From Microbacterium sp. Leaf151 (GTDB lineage Bacteria; Actinomycetota; Actinomycetes; Actinomycetales; Microbacteriaceae), in contig NZ_LMOR01000003.1 in the NCBI RefSeq assembly GCF_001424225.1, positions 65,006 through 129,005 of the forward strand: a stretch of 64,000 bases of DNA, written 5' to 3'. A program made the translations under genes and the position numbers. The notes beneath the pieces are model-generated. The model had not been told where the DNA came from and made no database searches. It was given only the letters and a program-made list of their open reading frames with translations. Positions 57,886-64,000 of the stretch are shown here, one piece after another (the first letter of the stretch is position 1; each line of letters starts with the position of its first letter).

Positions 57886-58089
57886 TCACGGCCATGTATC
57901 GGCCTCGGGCGGGTTCTCGGCGCGGGCGGCCTGTTCGATGAGTGTCACGGCGAGGCGGCGGGCCTCATCGGGAAACATCGCCGCGGAGTCGCCTGGCATC
58001 TGCACGATCACGACGGGAGCCCCGGCGTGCTCGTCGACGTCGACCAAGATGCTGCCGCCCGCGAACCGGGCATCGACGGCGACGCTCAT
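57886..58089 (-). CDS. Small hypothetical early protein
   Basis: 67 residues: MSVAVDARFAGGSILVDVDE, then APVVIVQMPGDSAAMFPDEARRLAVTLIEQAARAE. A beta-rich first half and a helical second half look like a compact fold; ARRLAVTLIEQAA resembles the C-terminal helix of small phage-encoded proteins that bind regulators. No assigned function. The ATG overlaps the preceding stop (ATGA). Confidence 0.6.
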   Translation of the reverse strand: MSVAVDARFAGGSILVDVDEHAGAPVVIVQMPGDSAAMFPDEARRLAVTLIEQAARAENPPEADTWP

Positions 58090-58703
58090 GCGACGGCCCG
58101 CAGATCGCGAGAGGGACGGTCGGGGAAGGTGACGCGCAGCTCATCGGCAATGTCGACGAGCGCGGCGCGCACGAGGTAGGCGAGGTGCCGGGGCGGGACG
58201 GCCGCCAGCTCGTCGACGAGGACGCGGTCGAGGAAGTCGGGGTCTTCGGCGGCGTTCCAGACGAGGGTGGCGATGTCCCGGCCCTGCTCGCGGGCACGGT
58301 CGCGCGCACGGCTGTCAGCTGCGCGGTGTGCCGCCGCGCGCGAGATTGCGTCGGCGCGCAGGGCGTCCGCGACCGCTTCGCGGGAGTCGGCGGAATGGGT
58401 GGCAGCGAGGGCTTCACGCCAGAGCAGCAGGTGCACACGCGGTCGACCGCTGCGCTCGTCCGCCGGGGCCTGGCTGTAGGCCTCCGCCCGGTCATAGGCG
58501 CCCTCCGACGCACGCTCGAGGTAGCTGATCTGCGGGGAGAGTTTCTCGACGCTCTGTCGCCACCTCGCGCGACGGCCCTTCCCCAGTTTCTCGTCCCACA
58601 TATCGACGACGCGGCCGGCGAGCTCGTCGACGGTCAGGCCCGCATCCTCGCGGGCCGACTGCAGCTCGATCGCGCGGGCGGCGCGGGCGCGCTGGGCGGT
58701 CAC
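58086..58703 (-). CDS. Hypothetical early protein
   Basis: 205 residues from a GTG that overlaps the upstream stop (GTGA); an ATG at 58718 is an alternative. Helical throughout: IELQSAREDAGLTVDELAGRVVDMW, then an Arg/Ala-rich middle (AISRAAAHRAADSRARDRAR) and an acidic C-terminal part (FLDRVLVDELAAVPPRHLAYLVRAALVDIADELRV). The N-terminal ~65 residues could be an HTH, but I do not see a convincing motif. Confidence 0.55.
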   Translation of the reverse strand: MTAQRARAARAIELQSAREDAGLTVDELAGRVVDMWDEKLGKGRRARWRQSVEKLSPQISYLERASEGAYDRAEAYSQAPADERSGRPRVHLLLWREALAATHSADSREAVADALRADAISRAAAHRAADSRARDRAREQGRDIATLVWNAAEDPDFLDRVLVDELAAVPPRHLAYLVRAALVDIADELRVTFPDRPSRDLRAVA

Positions 58704-58996
58704 GCTGCGACCACCCATGCTCCGAAGAGGTTCGCCAGTCGGCAAACCTCACGGAGACGCACCAGCTCGCGCGCGAACACGGCGGCCTCGTCGTCGGACA
58801 GCGCGTCATCGATCTTGACGAACAGGCGGTAATCCTCCTGCTCGTCCCCGGGGCTGACGAAGCGGCAGACGCTGACTTCCCACTGGTCACAGGCCAGTTC
58901 ATCGACGATGTGGATGAAGTCGGGGCCGGTGTGGGTGGCTTCACGGCACTGGCTGTCGGTGCAGGGGACCGGTGTTGCTATGGTGGTCTTGCTCAC
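58700..58996 (-). CDS. Hypothetical early protein
   Basis: 98 residues from GTG 58996 with AGGAG at a good distance. VPCTDSQCREATHTGPDFIH contains a Cys pair. The rest (WEVSVCRFVSPGDEQEDYRLFVKIDDALSDDEAAVFARELVRL) looks like a small alpha/beta domain. Similar proteins occur in actinophage early regions; the function is unknown. Confidence 0.6.
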   Translation of the reverse strand: MSKTTIATPVPCTDSQCREATHTGPDFIHIVDELACDQWEVSVCRFVSPGDEQEDYRLFVKIDDALSDDEAAVFARELVRLREVCRLANLFGAWVVAA

Positions 58997-59065
58997 GGGG
59001 TCATCTCCTGTGGGTCTGGCCCTCACTGTGTTCCTGCACAGCGAGGGCATTTTCGGTTTGGTGGG

Positions 59066-59239
59066 TCAGTCGGCGAACGCTTCGGCGATGTACGCCTCGA
59101 CGTCGGACTCTCGGAACATGCGCCGGCCGCCGACCTTGCCGGACTTGGGCGCCCGACCGACATGGATCGCATAGCGCAGGGCGCCGGGGGTGGTGCTGAG
59201 GCGGTCCGCGACCTCATCGACTGTCAGCAGCTTGACCAT
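59066..59239 (-). CDS. Excisionase-like HTH protein
   Basis: 57 residues: MVKLLTVDEVADRLSTTPGA, LRYAIHVGRAPKSGKVGGRR, MFRESDVEAYIAEAFAD. This is a complete MerR/excisionase-type winged HTH with nothing else. AGGAAGAG precedes the ATG. It is the first leftward gene from the divergent repressor, the usual place for a phage excisionase or Cox-like early regulator. It may direct excision with the integrase and start the early programme. It is below common length cut-offs. Confidence 0.8.
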   Translation of the reverse strand: MVKLLTVDEVADRLSTTPGALRYAIHVGRAPKSGKVGGRRMFRESDVEAYIAEAFAD

Positions 59240-59244
59240 GGACT

Positions 59245-59341
59245 CTTCCTTACCTGGAAAGCGGTTTGCTCTATAAGCAACAACCTATGTCGAAGAATTG
59301 CATAGTGTCAAGTAGCGCCTGTAAGTTTCCATACATGGAAA
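59245..59341. promoter_or_regulatory. Repressor/excisionase divergent control region with paired operators
   Basis: TTTCCATACATGGAAA (59326-59341, perfect 7-bp arms) and CTTCCTTACCTGGAAA (59245-59260) share TTCC-N-TAC-N-TGGAAA and flank the two divergent promoters. A third palindrome, TTGCT-CTATA-AGCAA, lies at 59266-59280. The ATG of the repressor (59335) lies inside the first operator. They are the likely binding sites of the repressor encoded at 59335; binding is inferred. Confidence 0.75.
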
Positions 59342-59862
59342 ATGAACGGCAGCGCGGGAACGACATCGGCGCGACCGGCCTGACGGTCGGGGCGAACGTG
59401 GCTCGAATACGCCGCGCCCGCGGGCAGAGCTTGCAAGGCCTCGCAGATCAGATGACGGCTATCGGTCGCAAGGTCAGCGTCTCGGGCCTGAGCAAGATCG
59501 AGAACGGCACGCGGAAGGTTGATGTCGACGACCTCATGGCGTTGGCCGTCTGTCTTGATACGCCTCCGCCCTCGCTGCTCTTACCTCGCGGAGAGCCCGA
59601 TGCGATCACGCAGGTAACCGGAGTCACCGCCAGCCTGGCGTTGCTGTGGGAGTGGATGACTGGGGCCGGTGTCGGCATCTCGACTGACGAGGAGCGCGAT
59701 TTCCAGGCTCGCGCGCTTCCGGGCTGGCTGACCGTGGACAGCGAAGTCCAGGGCCCCGATGGATCCGAAGTCATCCTCGGTGTGGTTCGCCCGGACGGGT
59801 GGACCGAACGGCAGGTCATTCGGTTCGGGGTGCCGACAGTCTGGAACCCCGATGAGCATTAG
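59335..59862 (+). CDS. Phage-type repressor, XRE-family HTH
   Basis: 175 residues from ATG 59335. An XRE HTH lies at about 14-62: VGANVARIRRARGQSLQGLADQM, then SVSGLSKIENGTRKVDVDDLMALAVCL. The C-terminal half (SLALLWEWMTGAGVGISTDE, RALPGWLTVDSEVQGPDG) is not a LexA/CI-type Ser-Lys protease by motif, so induction probably does not use RecA self-cleavage. It is expected to hold the excisionase promoter off. Its start codon is within its own proposed operator. Its end overlaps the integrase start by 11 bp, so both are expressed together in the integrated state. Confidence 0.85.
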   Translation: MENERQRGNDIGATGLTVGANVARIRRARGQSLQGLADQMTAIGRKVSVSGLSKIENGTRKVDVDDLMALAVCLDTPPPSLLLPRGEPDAITQVTGVTASLALLWEWMTGAGVGISTDEERDFQARALPGWLTVDSEVQGPDGSEVILGVVRPDGWTERQVIRFGVPTVWNPDEH

Positions 59863-60982
59863 GCAGCGCCCCAACGGCTCGTGGCGAGCTCGCTACCGCG
59901 ATGAGGCGGGCAAGGAGCACGCTCGGCACTTCTCTCTGAAGCGTGACGCCCAGAGGTGGCTCGACGAGGTGACGGCCTCGGTCGTCACCGGCATGTACGT
60001 CGACCCGCGCGCGGGAAACGTGCTGTGGGACGACTGGACGGCGGCGTGGGTAGCACGGCAGGCGTGGGCGGCGGGGACGGTGCAGGCGGCCGAGACGGCG
60101 CTGCACAGTGTCCCCTGGCGTCGGCGAGCCCTCCGTAGCGTCAGACCCTCAGACGTTCAGGCGTGGGTGAGCGCAGAGACGAAGCGCGGCCTCGCGGCAT
60201 CGACGGTGCGCACGCGCCTGAACTATGTACAGATGGCGTTCCGCGCGGCCGTGCTGGACAAGGTGATCCCCGAGAGCCCTACGGCGTCTATCAAGGCGCC
60301 TCGACCGCGGCGCGCGGATGCCGCGATGGACATCCTCACTCTCGAGCAGACAGCCGCGGTGCTCGCCACGGCCGGGCGGTTCCGGCCGTTCGTCGAGGTG
60401 TGCCTGTTCGCCGGCCTCCGCCTCGGCGAAGCGGCAGGGCTGCAGCTTGGAGACGTCAACTTCCTCGGGCGCGCGATCGACATCAGGCGCCAGGTCCAGG
60501 GGTCGTCGATCGCATCGACGTCCCTGGCCTCCCCGAAGTACGGCAGCGAGCGCACCGTCTATGTGCCCGGCGGCCTCACCGCGGCTCTTTCTGCGCACGT
60601 TGCGGCTTCCAGGCTCGCCGCGCCGGACGCGCAGCTGTTCCGCACGCCCCGCGGCGACCTCTACCAGCGGAACAACGCCGGCGAGGAGTGGCGCGGTATC
60701 CGCGCCCGAGCGGGCCTCCCGGTCGGCGTCACACTCCACACGCTCCGGCACACGTACGCGTCGAACCTCATCGCGTCGGGGTGCGACGTCGTCACCGTGC
60801 AGCGCGCGCTCGGCCACGCTCAGCCGTCGATCACGCTCAACACGTACGCGCACCTCTGGCCGTCCGCGGAGGACCGGACGCGCGCCGCGACCGCGGACCT
60901 CATGGCCTCGATCGCCGCTCTTGCGGACTCTCCGCGGACTGAGAACAATAAACCCCAGGTCAGCGGTGGGTATTACCGGTAG
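59852..60982 (+). CDS. int: Tyrosine integrase
   Basis: 376 residues from ATG 59852. An N-terminal AP2-like arm-binding part ([20 protein letters not shown]) precedes a SAM-like core-binding domain (about 60-135) and a catalytic domain. The catalytic residues are visible: Arg180 (AGLRLGE), His306/Arg309 ([10 protein letters not shown]), His332 (LGHAQPS) and Tyr342 (NTYAHL). It joins the 14-bp core in yajQ with the element. Its stop codon TAG lies within the attachment core, so the gene ends at the element boundary and overlaps the convergent yajQ by 10 bp. Confidence 0.95.
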   Translation: MSIRQRPNGSWRARYRDEAGKEHARHFSLKRDAQRWLDEVTASVVTGMYVDPRAGNVLWDDWTAAWVARQAWAAGTVQAAETALHSVPWRRRALRSVRPSDVQAWVSAETKRGLAASTVRTRLNYVQMAFRAAVLDKVIPESPTASIKAPRPRRADAAMDILTLEQTAAVLATAGRFRPFVEVCLFAGLRLGEAAGLQLGDVNFLGRAIDIRRQVQGSSIASTSLASPKYGSERTVYVPGGLTAALSAHVAASRLAAPDAQLFRTPRGDLYQRNNAGEEWRGIRARAGLPVGVTLHTLRHTYASNLIASGCDVVTVQRALGHAQPSITLNTYAHLWPSAEDRTRAATADLMASIAALADSPRTENNKPQVSGGYYR

Positions 60983-61461
60983 TTCGTGAACTGCAGGTCG
61001 ACGTCGAGGTCGGCGGCCTTGAGAAGGCGCTGCACCTCCTGCAGGTCGTCGCGCGACTTCGACTGCACGCGCAGCTCGTCGCCCTGGATCTGCGACTTCA
61101 CGCCCTTGGGGCCCTCGTCGCGGATGATCTTGCCGATCTTCTTCGCGTCATCCTGCGAGATCCCCTCCTTCAGCGTGGAGGTGATGCGGTACTCCTTGCC
61201 GCTCTGCGTCGGCTCGCCGCTGTCGAGGCTCTTCAGCGAGATGCCACGTTTGATCAGCTTGGTCTGGAAGACGTCGAGGACGGCATTGGCCCGCTCTTCG
61301 GAGTTGGCCTTGATGACGATGGACTCGCCGCTCCAGGCGATGGAGGCGTCGGTCCCCTTGAAGTCGTAGCGCTGCTCGACCTCTTTGTGGGCCTGGTTGA
61401 GCGCGTTGTCGGCTTCCTGCCGGTCGATCTTGGACACGATGTCGAACGAAGAATCAGCCAT
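60973..61461 (-). CDS. yajQ: YajQ family nucleotide-binding protein
   Basis: 162 residues, the standard length: [20 protein letters not shown], then [32 protein letters not shown] and the C-terminal [24 protein letters not shown]. YajQ proteins bind cyclic di-GMP in some bacteria and nucleic acids in others. The last four and a half codons are the integration site: the element restores Phe-Thr-Asn-Tyr-Arg with a different Arg codon and stop (CGG TAA in place of CGC TGA). The protein is unchanged, but its original downstream neighbour (the DHFR-like gene) is now 14 kb away. Confidence 0.95.
   Translation of the reverse strand: MADSSFDIVSKIDRQEADNALNQAHKEVEQRYDFKGTDASIAWSGESIVIKANSEERANAVLDVFQTKLIKRGISLKSLDSGEPTQSGKEYRITSTLKEGISQDDAKKIGKIIRDEGPKGVKSQIQGDELRVQSKSRDDLQEVQRLLKAADLDVDLQFTNYR
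60977..60990. other. Right attachment site (attR core)
   Basis: CGGTAGTTCGTGAA, identical to the left core. It encodes the end of yajQ on the minus strand and the last codon and stop of the integrase on the plus strand. Confidence 0.92.
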
Positions 61462-61568
61462 CCCTCAAAGGTACCGGGGCTCTCGCATCCGTCACACGGA
61501 CGGCGTGCCGTGTTCGCCGACAGAGTGATGATCTCGACACCCCGCGCGCTCTTGTCTAGCGTCAATGG

Positions 61569-62042
61569 ATGGCACTGTGGAGAAAGCCCACCGCCCTGAC
61601 CGTCCTGGCTGTCGCTCTCGCCGCCTCGGCGGGCTGCACGCCGAGCGCGGAGCCCGCGACGCCCTCAACGGCGCCCCCGTCCGTCGCGGAGCCCACGCCG
61701 ATCCCCTACGCGGTGCCGACATCGGCGCCGGGCGAGATCGCTCGGGCGGTGTTCGAGGTGGTCGACGGTGTCAACACCACCGACACCGTGCTGTCCGACG
61801 CATTCGAGGCGGATGATGCCTTGACGGTGAGTGGCCAGTGCGAGGGCGGCGAGTGGATGCGCTACATCCTCCGCGACTCGACGCCCGACGGCGACGGCGC
61901 CGACCTCGCCAGTGGAACCTTCCGATGCGATTCGGCCGCGTCGCAGGGCAGCACGCACACCACCGGTGTCGGGGGCACCGTGCAGGTCGTGCTCACCGTG
62001 GCGGAGGGGACAGAACGCGCCTGGGTGACCGTGCAGAAGTGA
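61569..62042 (+). CDS. Hypothetical lipoprotein
   Basis: 157 residues. A signal peptide with lipobox LAASAGC (Cys near 23) is followed by a Pro/Ser/Thr-rich linker (about 24-55) and a ~100-residue globular domain containing two cysteines (GQCEGGEWMRYIL and FRCDSAA) that may form a disulfide. It would be anchored outside the membrane. No family recognised. Divergent from yajQ. Confidence 0.75.
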   Translation: MALWRKPTALTVLAVALAASAGCTPSAEPATPSTAPPSVAEPTPIPYAVPTSAPGEIARAVFEVVDGVNTTDTVLSDAFEADDALTVSGQCEGGEWMRYILRDSTPDGDGADLASGTFRCDSAASQGSTHTTGVGGTVQVVLTVAEGTERAWVTVQK

Positions 62043-62088
62043 GCCGAGCCCGCGCCAACGCCCCGTCGCGCTCGTAGACTCGGATGCC

Positions 62089-62589
62089 ATGCGCGCACTC
62101 ACCGAGAACGAGGTCAGGGAAGCGTTCGTCAACGCCACCCCCGACGAGCTGCGGATCATCGCCCTGCCCCTCGACTTCGTGCTGGCCGACTGGGATCACC
62201 TCGACTTCCTCGCCTGGCGCGACCCGCGCACCCGCGGTCGCGGCTACATCGTGACCGAGCATCAGGGACAGCCCACCGGCGTCGTGCTGCGCGCTGCCGA
62301 GGGGCAGTCCCGCGCGCGTTCGGCGATGTGCAACCTGTGCCACACGATGCAGCCGGGCGATCAGGTGTCGCTGTTCACCGCCCGCCGGGCGGGGGATGCC
62401 GGGGAGCACGGCGACACCATCGGCACCTACATCTGCGCCGATATGTCGTGCCACGAGACGGTGCGCCTGGCCGCTCCGCTGGCGCCGAGCGAGATCCGCG
62501 CGAGCGTGGATCGCAAGATCGACGGCACGAAGCGCCGCACCGAGGAGTTCGTGAGCCGCGTACTGGATTCCGCCGAGGTCTCTCGCTGA
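62089..62589 (+). CDS. FBP-domain zinc-finger protein (FusB-like)
   Basis: 166 residues. The C-terminal half has a treble-clef zinc-finger pattern, MCNLC (near 81-85) and YICADMSCHETVR (near 124-136), after TEHQGQPTGVVLRAAEG. This corresponds to the FBP/EF-G-binding family, to which the fusidic-acid resistance protein FusB belongs. Actinobacterial members are mostly uncharacterised; binding to elongation factor G or the ribosome is a family-based inference. It lies directly upstream of tRNA-Tyr. Confidence 0.82.
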   Translation: MRALTENEVREAFVNATPDELRIIALPLDFVLADWDHLDFLAWRDPRTRGRGYIVTEHQGQPTGVVLRAAEGQSRARSAMCNLCHTMQPGDQVSLFTARRAGDAGEHGDTIGTYICADMSCHETVRLAAPLAPSEIRASVDRKIDGTKRRTEEFVSRVLDSAEVSR

Positions 62590-62684
62590 ACGGATGCCAC
62601 CGTGGTTCGACGCATCCCTGCGGGGATAGTAGAGTGGTCTATCGCGCCTCTGGTCGACTGCGAAAGTCGGGCGGGTGCGCACCT

Positions 62685-62769
62685 GGCGAGTTACCCAAGC
62701 GGCCAAAGGGATCTGACTGTAAATCAGACTGCATTGCATTCGGGGGTTCGAATCCCTCACTCGCCACCA
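62685..62769 (+). tRNA. tRNA-Tyr (GTA)
   Basis: The acceptor stem GGCGAGT/ACTCGCC pairs over 7 bp (62685-62691 with 62759-62765), and an encoded CCA follows at 62767-62769. The anticodon arm TCTGA-CT-GTA-AA-TCAGA gives anticodon GTA. The T arm contains GGTTCGAATC. A long class II variable arm (CTGCATTGCATTCG) fits bacterial tRNA-Tyr. All arms are intact and no intron or insertion is present. Confidence 0.97.
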
Positions 62770-62830
62770 TGGGGTGTTCGGATATCTGACGTGAAACGTT
62801 CGGATAACTCAGAACACCAGACATACGAGA

Positions 62831-62859
62831 AGAAGGCCGCCGGAACCCGGCGGCCTTCT
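62831..62859 (+). terminator. Terminator after tRNA-Tyr
   Basis: A perfect 13-bp stem, AGAAGGCCGCCGG with CCGGCGGCCTTCT, around a 3-nt loop, followed by TCTCGTT. It ends the tRNA transcript and could also act on the minus-strand gene. Confidence 0.85.
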
Positions 62860-62873
62860 TCTCGTTATGGCTC

Positions 62874-63497
62874 CTAGCGACTGCGGGCTGCGCGACCGCG
62901 GCCGCGCGATTCCGCGGGTAGTCCGAGTTGGACTGCGCGTCGCGCCGAGACGCCCTTGCGGCTGCGACTCGGACCGGCCTCGTGCCGGACGGTTCGCGTT
63001 TCGCGCAGCCGGGCTTCTGGCGCGACGCCCGCGTCGATGCCGTGGTGTTCCTGCCAGCCTGCGATGTGACGCGCGTTGGTCCCGACCACTGCGAGGACGG
63101 CGAGGAACGCTTGGGCCGTCTCGCCGCGCAGGCACCGGTTCGCGTGGTCGTGCAGGCTGTTCTGCGCGTGCTTCATGGAGCGGTTGAAGGACTCGATGAC
63201 CTGCCGACCGTATGAGTGGACGCTTTCCCATTCCTTGGTGCCGTACCGGTAGTGCTGCTTGTACTTTCCGCCGGCGTCGGGGCGGAACGAGGTTGTCATG
63301 GTCTTGCAGACCTGCTGCGCAGGTGTTGCACTTGCGGGCTTGATGGGCAGCCGCACCGCCCCCGTCGGCAGTTTTGCGGTTTCGTTCTTCTTCAGTGGGC
63401 AGAGCAGCGTCGGCGAGGGGCCAGCTGCCGGGCACCACATCGTGATGTTGCCGTTCGGCTTCGTATCCTTTCGGCGCATCTCGTAGAACGACCCTGC
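62874..63497 (-). pseudogene. Transposase-like gene, 5'-truncated
   Basis: The frame reads AGSFYEMRRKDTKPNGNITM, CPAAGPSPTLLCPLKK, KQHYRYGTKEWESVHSYGRQ, VIESFNRSMKHAQNSLHDHA, AVVGTNARHIAGW. This resembles the C-terminal portion of a DDE-type transposase-like protein of actinobacteria: a cysteine-containing region, then a YGRQVIESFNRSMK segment like the Glu motif. The N-terminal catalytic half is missing, and the frame meets an aldehyde dehydrogenase fragment at about 63,480-63,500. An internal ATG at 63479 would give 201 residues. No terminal inverted repeats were seen. The Arg-rich last ~50 residues may be read-through past the original end. Confidence 0.55.
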
Positions 63498-64000
63498 TGT
63501 TCGGCAAGCTCCTCGAGGATGCTGGGCTCCCCGCCGGTGTGGTCAACATCGTCACCACGACGAACACAGGCCCAGTCTCCGAACGCATCATCACCGACCC
63601 GCGTCTGCGCAAGCTCTCGTTCACCGGGTCCACACCGGTCGGGGTCAAGCTGCTTCAGCAGGCGGCGCCTGGTGTGCTGCGCACGTCGATGGAACTCGGC
63701 GGGAACGCGCCGTTCGTGGTCTTCGAAGACGCGAACATGAACAAGGCCATAGACGCCGCGATGCTCGCGAAGTTCCGCAACACTGGGCAGGCCTGCACCG
63801 CCGCCAACAGGTTCATCGTGCACCGCTCCGTCGAAGACGAGTTCGCCCGCCGCGTCACCGAACGAGTGGAGGCTTTCCGCATCGGCCGCGGAACCGACGA
63901 GAACGTGCAGATCGGTCCGCTCATCGACGTCAAGGCAGTCCAGAAGGCCGTAGCCCTCGTCGACGATGCCGTCTCGCGGGGTGCGACGCTTCGCACTGGC
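63488..64000 (+). pseudogene. Aldehyde dehydrogenase, 5'-truncated (3' end outside window)
   Basis: An open frame encodes the middle of an NAD(P)-dependent aldehyde dehydrogenase of the succinate-semialdehyde type: TLLFGKLLEDAGLPAGVVNI, KLSFTGSTPVGVKLLQQAAP, MELGGNAPFVVFEDANMNKA (catalytic Glu), NTGQACTAANRFIVHRSVED (catalytic Cys), GRGTDENVQIGPLID. Homology begins only at about residue 190 of the ~480 expected. The first 40% of the gene is absent and replaced by the transposase-like sequence, so the gene cannot make a working enzyme unless the missing part is elsewhere. The remainder continues beyond the window. Confidence 0.85.

Larger units (their letters stand above)
46663..60990. mobile_element. 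Integrated phage-like element in the 3' end of yajQ
   Basis: A 14.3-kb element bounded by a 14-bp direct repeat. The right end carries a tyrosine integrase, a repressor and an excisionase-like gene. Most other genes point left in coupled runs: early genes, a replication-type protein, WhiB, a tape-measure operon, then accessory genes including Fic. I see no terminase, portal, protease, capsid, holin or endolysin gene. Base composition is lower in GC than the host around 48-51 kb, and the host-frequent GGATGCC motif is scarce. It could be a deletion derivative of a siphophage or a satellite that depends on a helper. Confidence 0.88.

Noticed and set aside
62874..63497. Complete insertion sequence
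   Set aside because: I could not find terminal inverted repeats or a target duplication, and the N-terminal half of the protein is missing.

Overview
The window looks like a contiguous piece of chromosome from a high-GC Gram-positive actinobacterium, most likely a Microbacteriaceae member close to Microbacterium. The basis is the very high GC content, the frequent GTG starts and start/stop overlaps, a menaquinone (not ubiquinone) pathway, Ccs/ResBC-type cytochrome c maturation, F420-type LLM oxidoreductases, an archaeal-type aspartyl-tRNA synthetase, a WhiB protein, and the small ribosomal-type protein that sits beside a short HTH gene in actinobacteria. The assignment rests on protein resemblance and gene order and was not tested by a search.

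Layout. 1-12.3 kb: the C-terminal part of a RecB-like nuclease/helicase, upp, tadA, an LLM oxidoreductase, an alpha/beta hydrolase, proC, a KtrA/KtrB potassium uptake pair, small regulators, a tiny ribosomal-type protein, rhodanese, a glutaredoxin-like protein and an ABC ATPase-like protein with broken catalytic motifs. Two tandem repeat arrays abut the 3' ends of upp and of the LLM gene. 12.3-19.4 kb: aspS, a DedA protein, then a compact run (phosphoglycerate-mutase-like phosphatase, TlpA/ResA, CcdA, ResB, CcsB) for cytochrome c maturation. 19.4-21 kb: a lone DUF559 (Vsr-like) gene between pairs of palindromic elements. 21-27 kb: YhgE/Pip membrane protein, an MMPL exporter with an ABC-like tail, and a divergent TetR regulator with palindromes in the shared promoter. 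27-41 kb: a menaquinone region (menC, menB, menE, menA, menD, menF, menG, polyprenyl synthase) with a few interspersed genes and a ferredoxin reductase. 41-46.6 kb: dicarboxylate/glutamate-type symporter with divergent FadR-type regulator, acyl-CoA synthetase coupled to a rifamycin ADP-ribosyltransferase (arr), a zinc-ribbon microprotein coupled to a DHFR-like reductase.

46,663-60,990 is an integrated element of about 14.3 kb inserted in the last codons of yajQ. A 14-bp direct repeat marks both ends, and the integrase lies against the right end. From the right it holds integrase, repressor and divergent excisionase-like gene, early genes, a replication-type protein, a WhiB, a tail operon centred on a tape-measure protein, a Fic protein and accessory genes. 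I find no capsid, portal, protease or terminase gene. This makes it either a deleted prophage or a phage satellite-like element, and it is the most interesting object in the window.

61-64 kb: yajQ, a lipoprotein, an FBP/FusB-like zinc-finger protein, tRNA-Tyr, and a junction between a truncated transposase-like gene and a 5'-truncated aldehyde dehydrogenase gene running off the window.

Across the host DNA the heptamer GGATGCC/GGCATCC is very frequent in both orientations (about 70 by eye, against 7 in the element), often using otherwise rare codons. This suggests a DNA-level motif that the element has not acquired.
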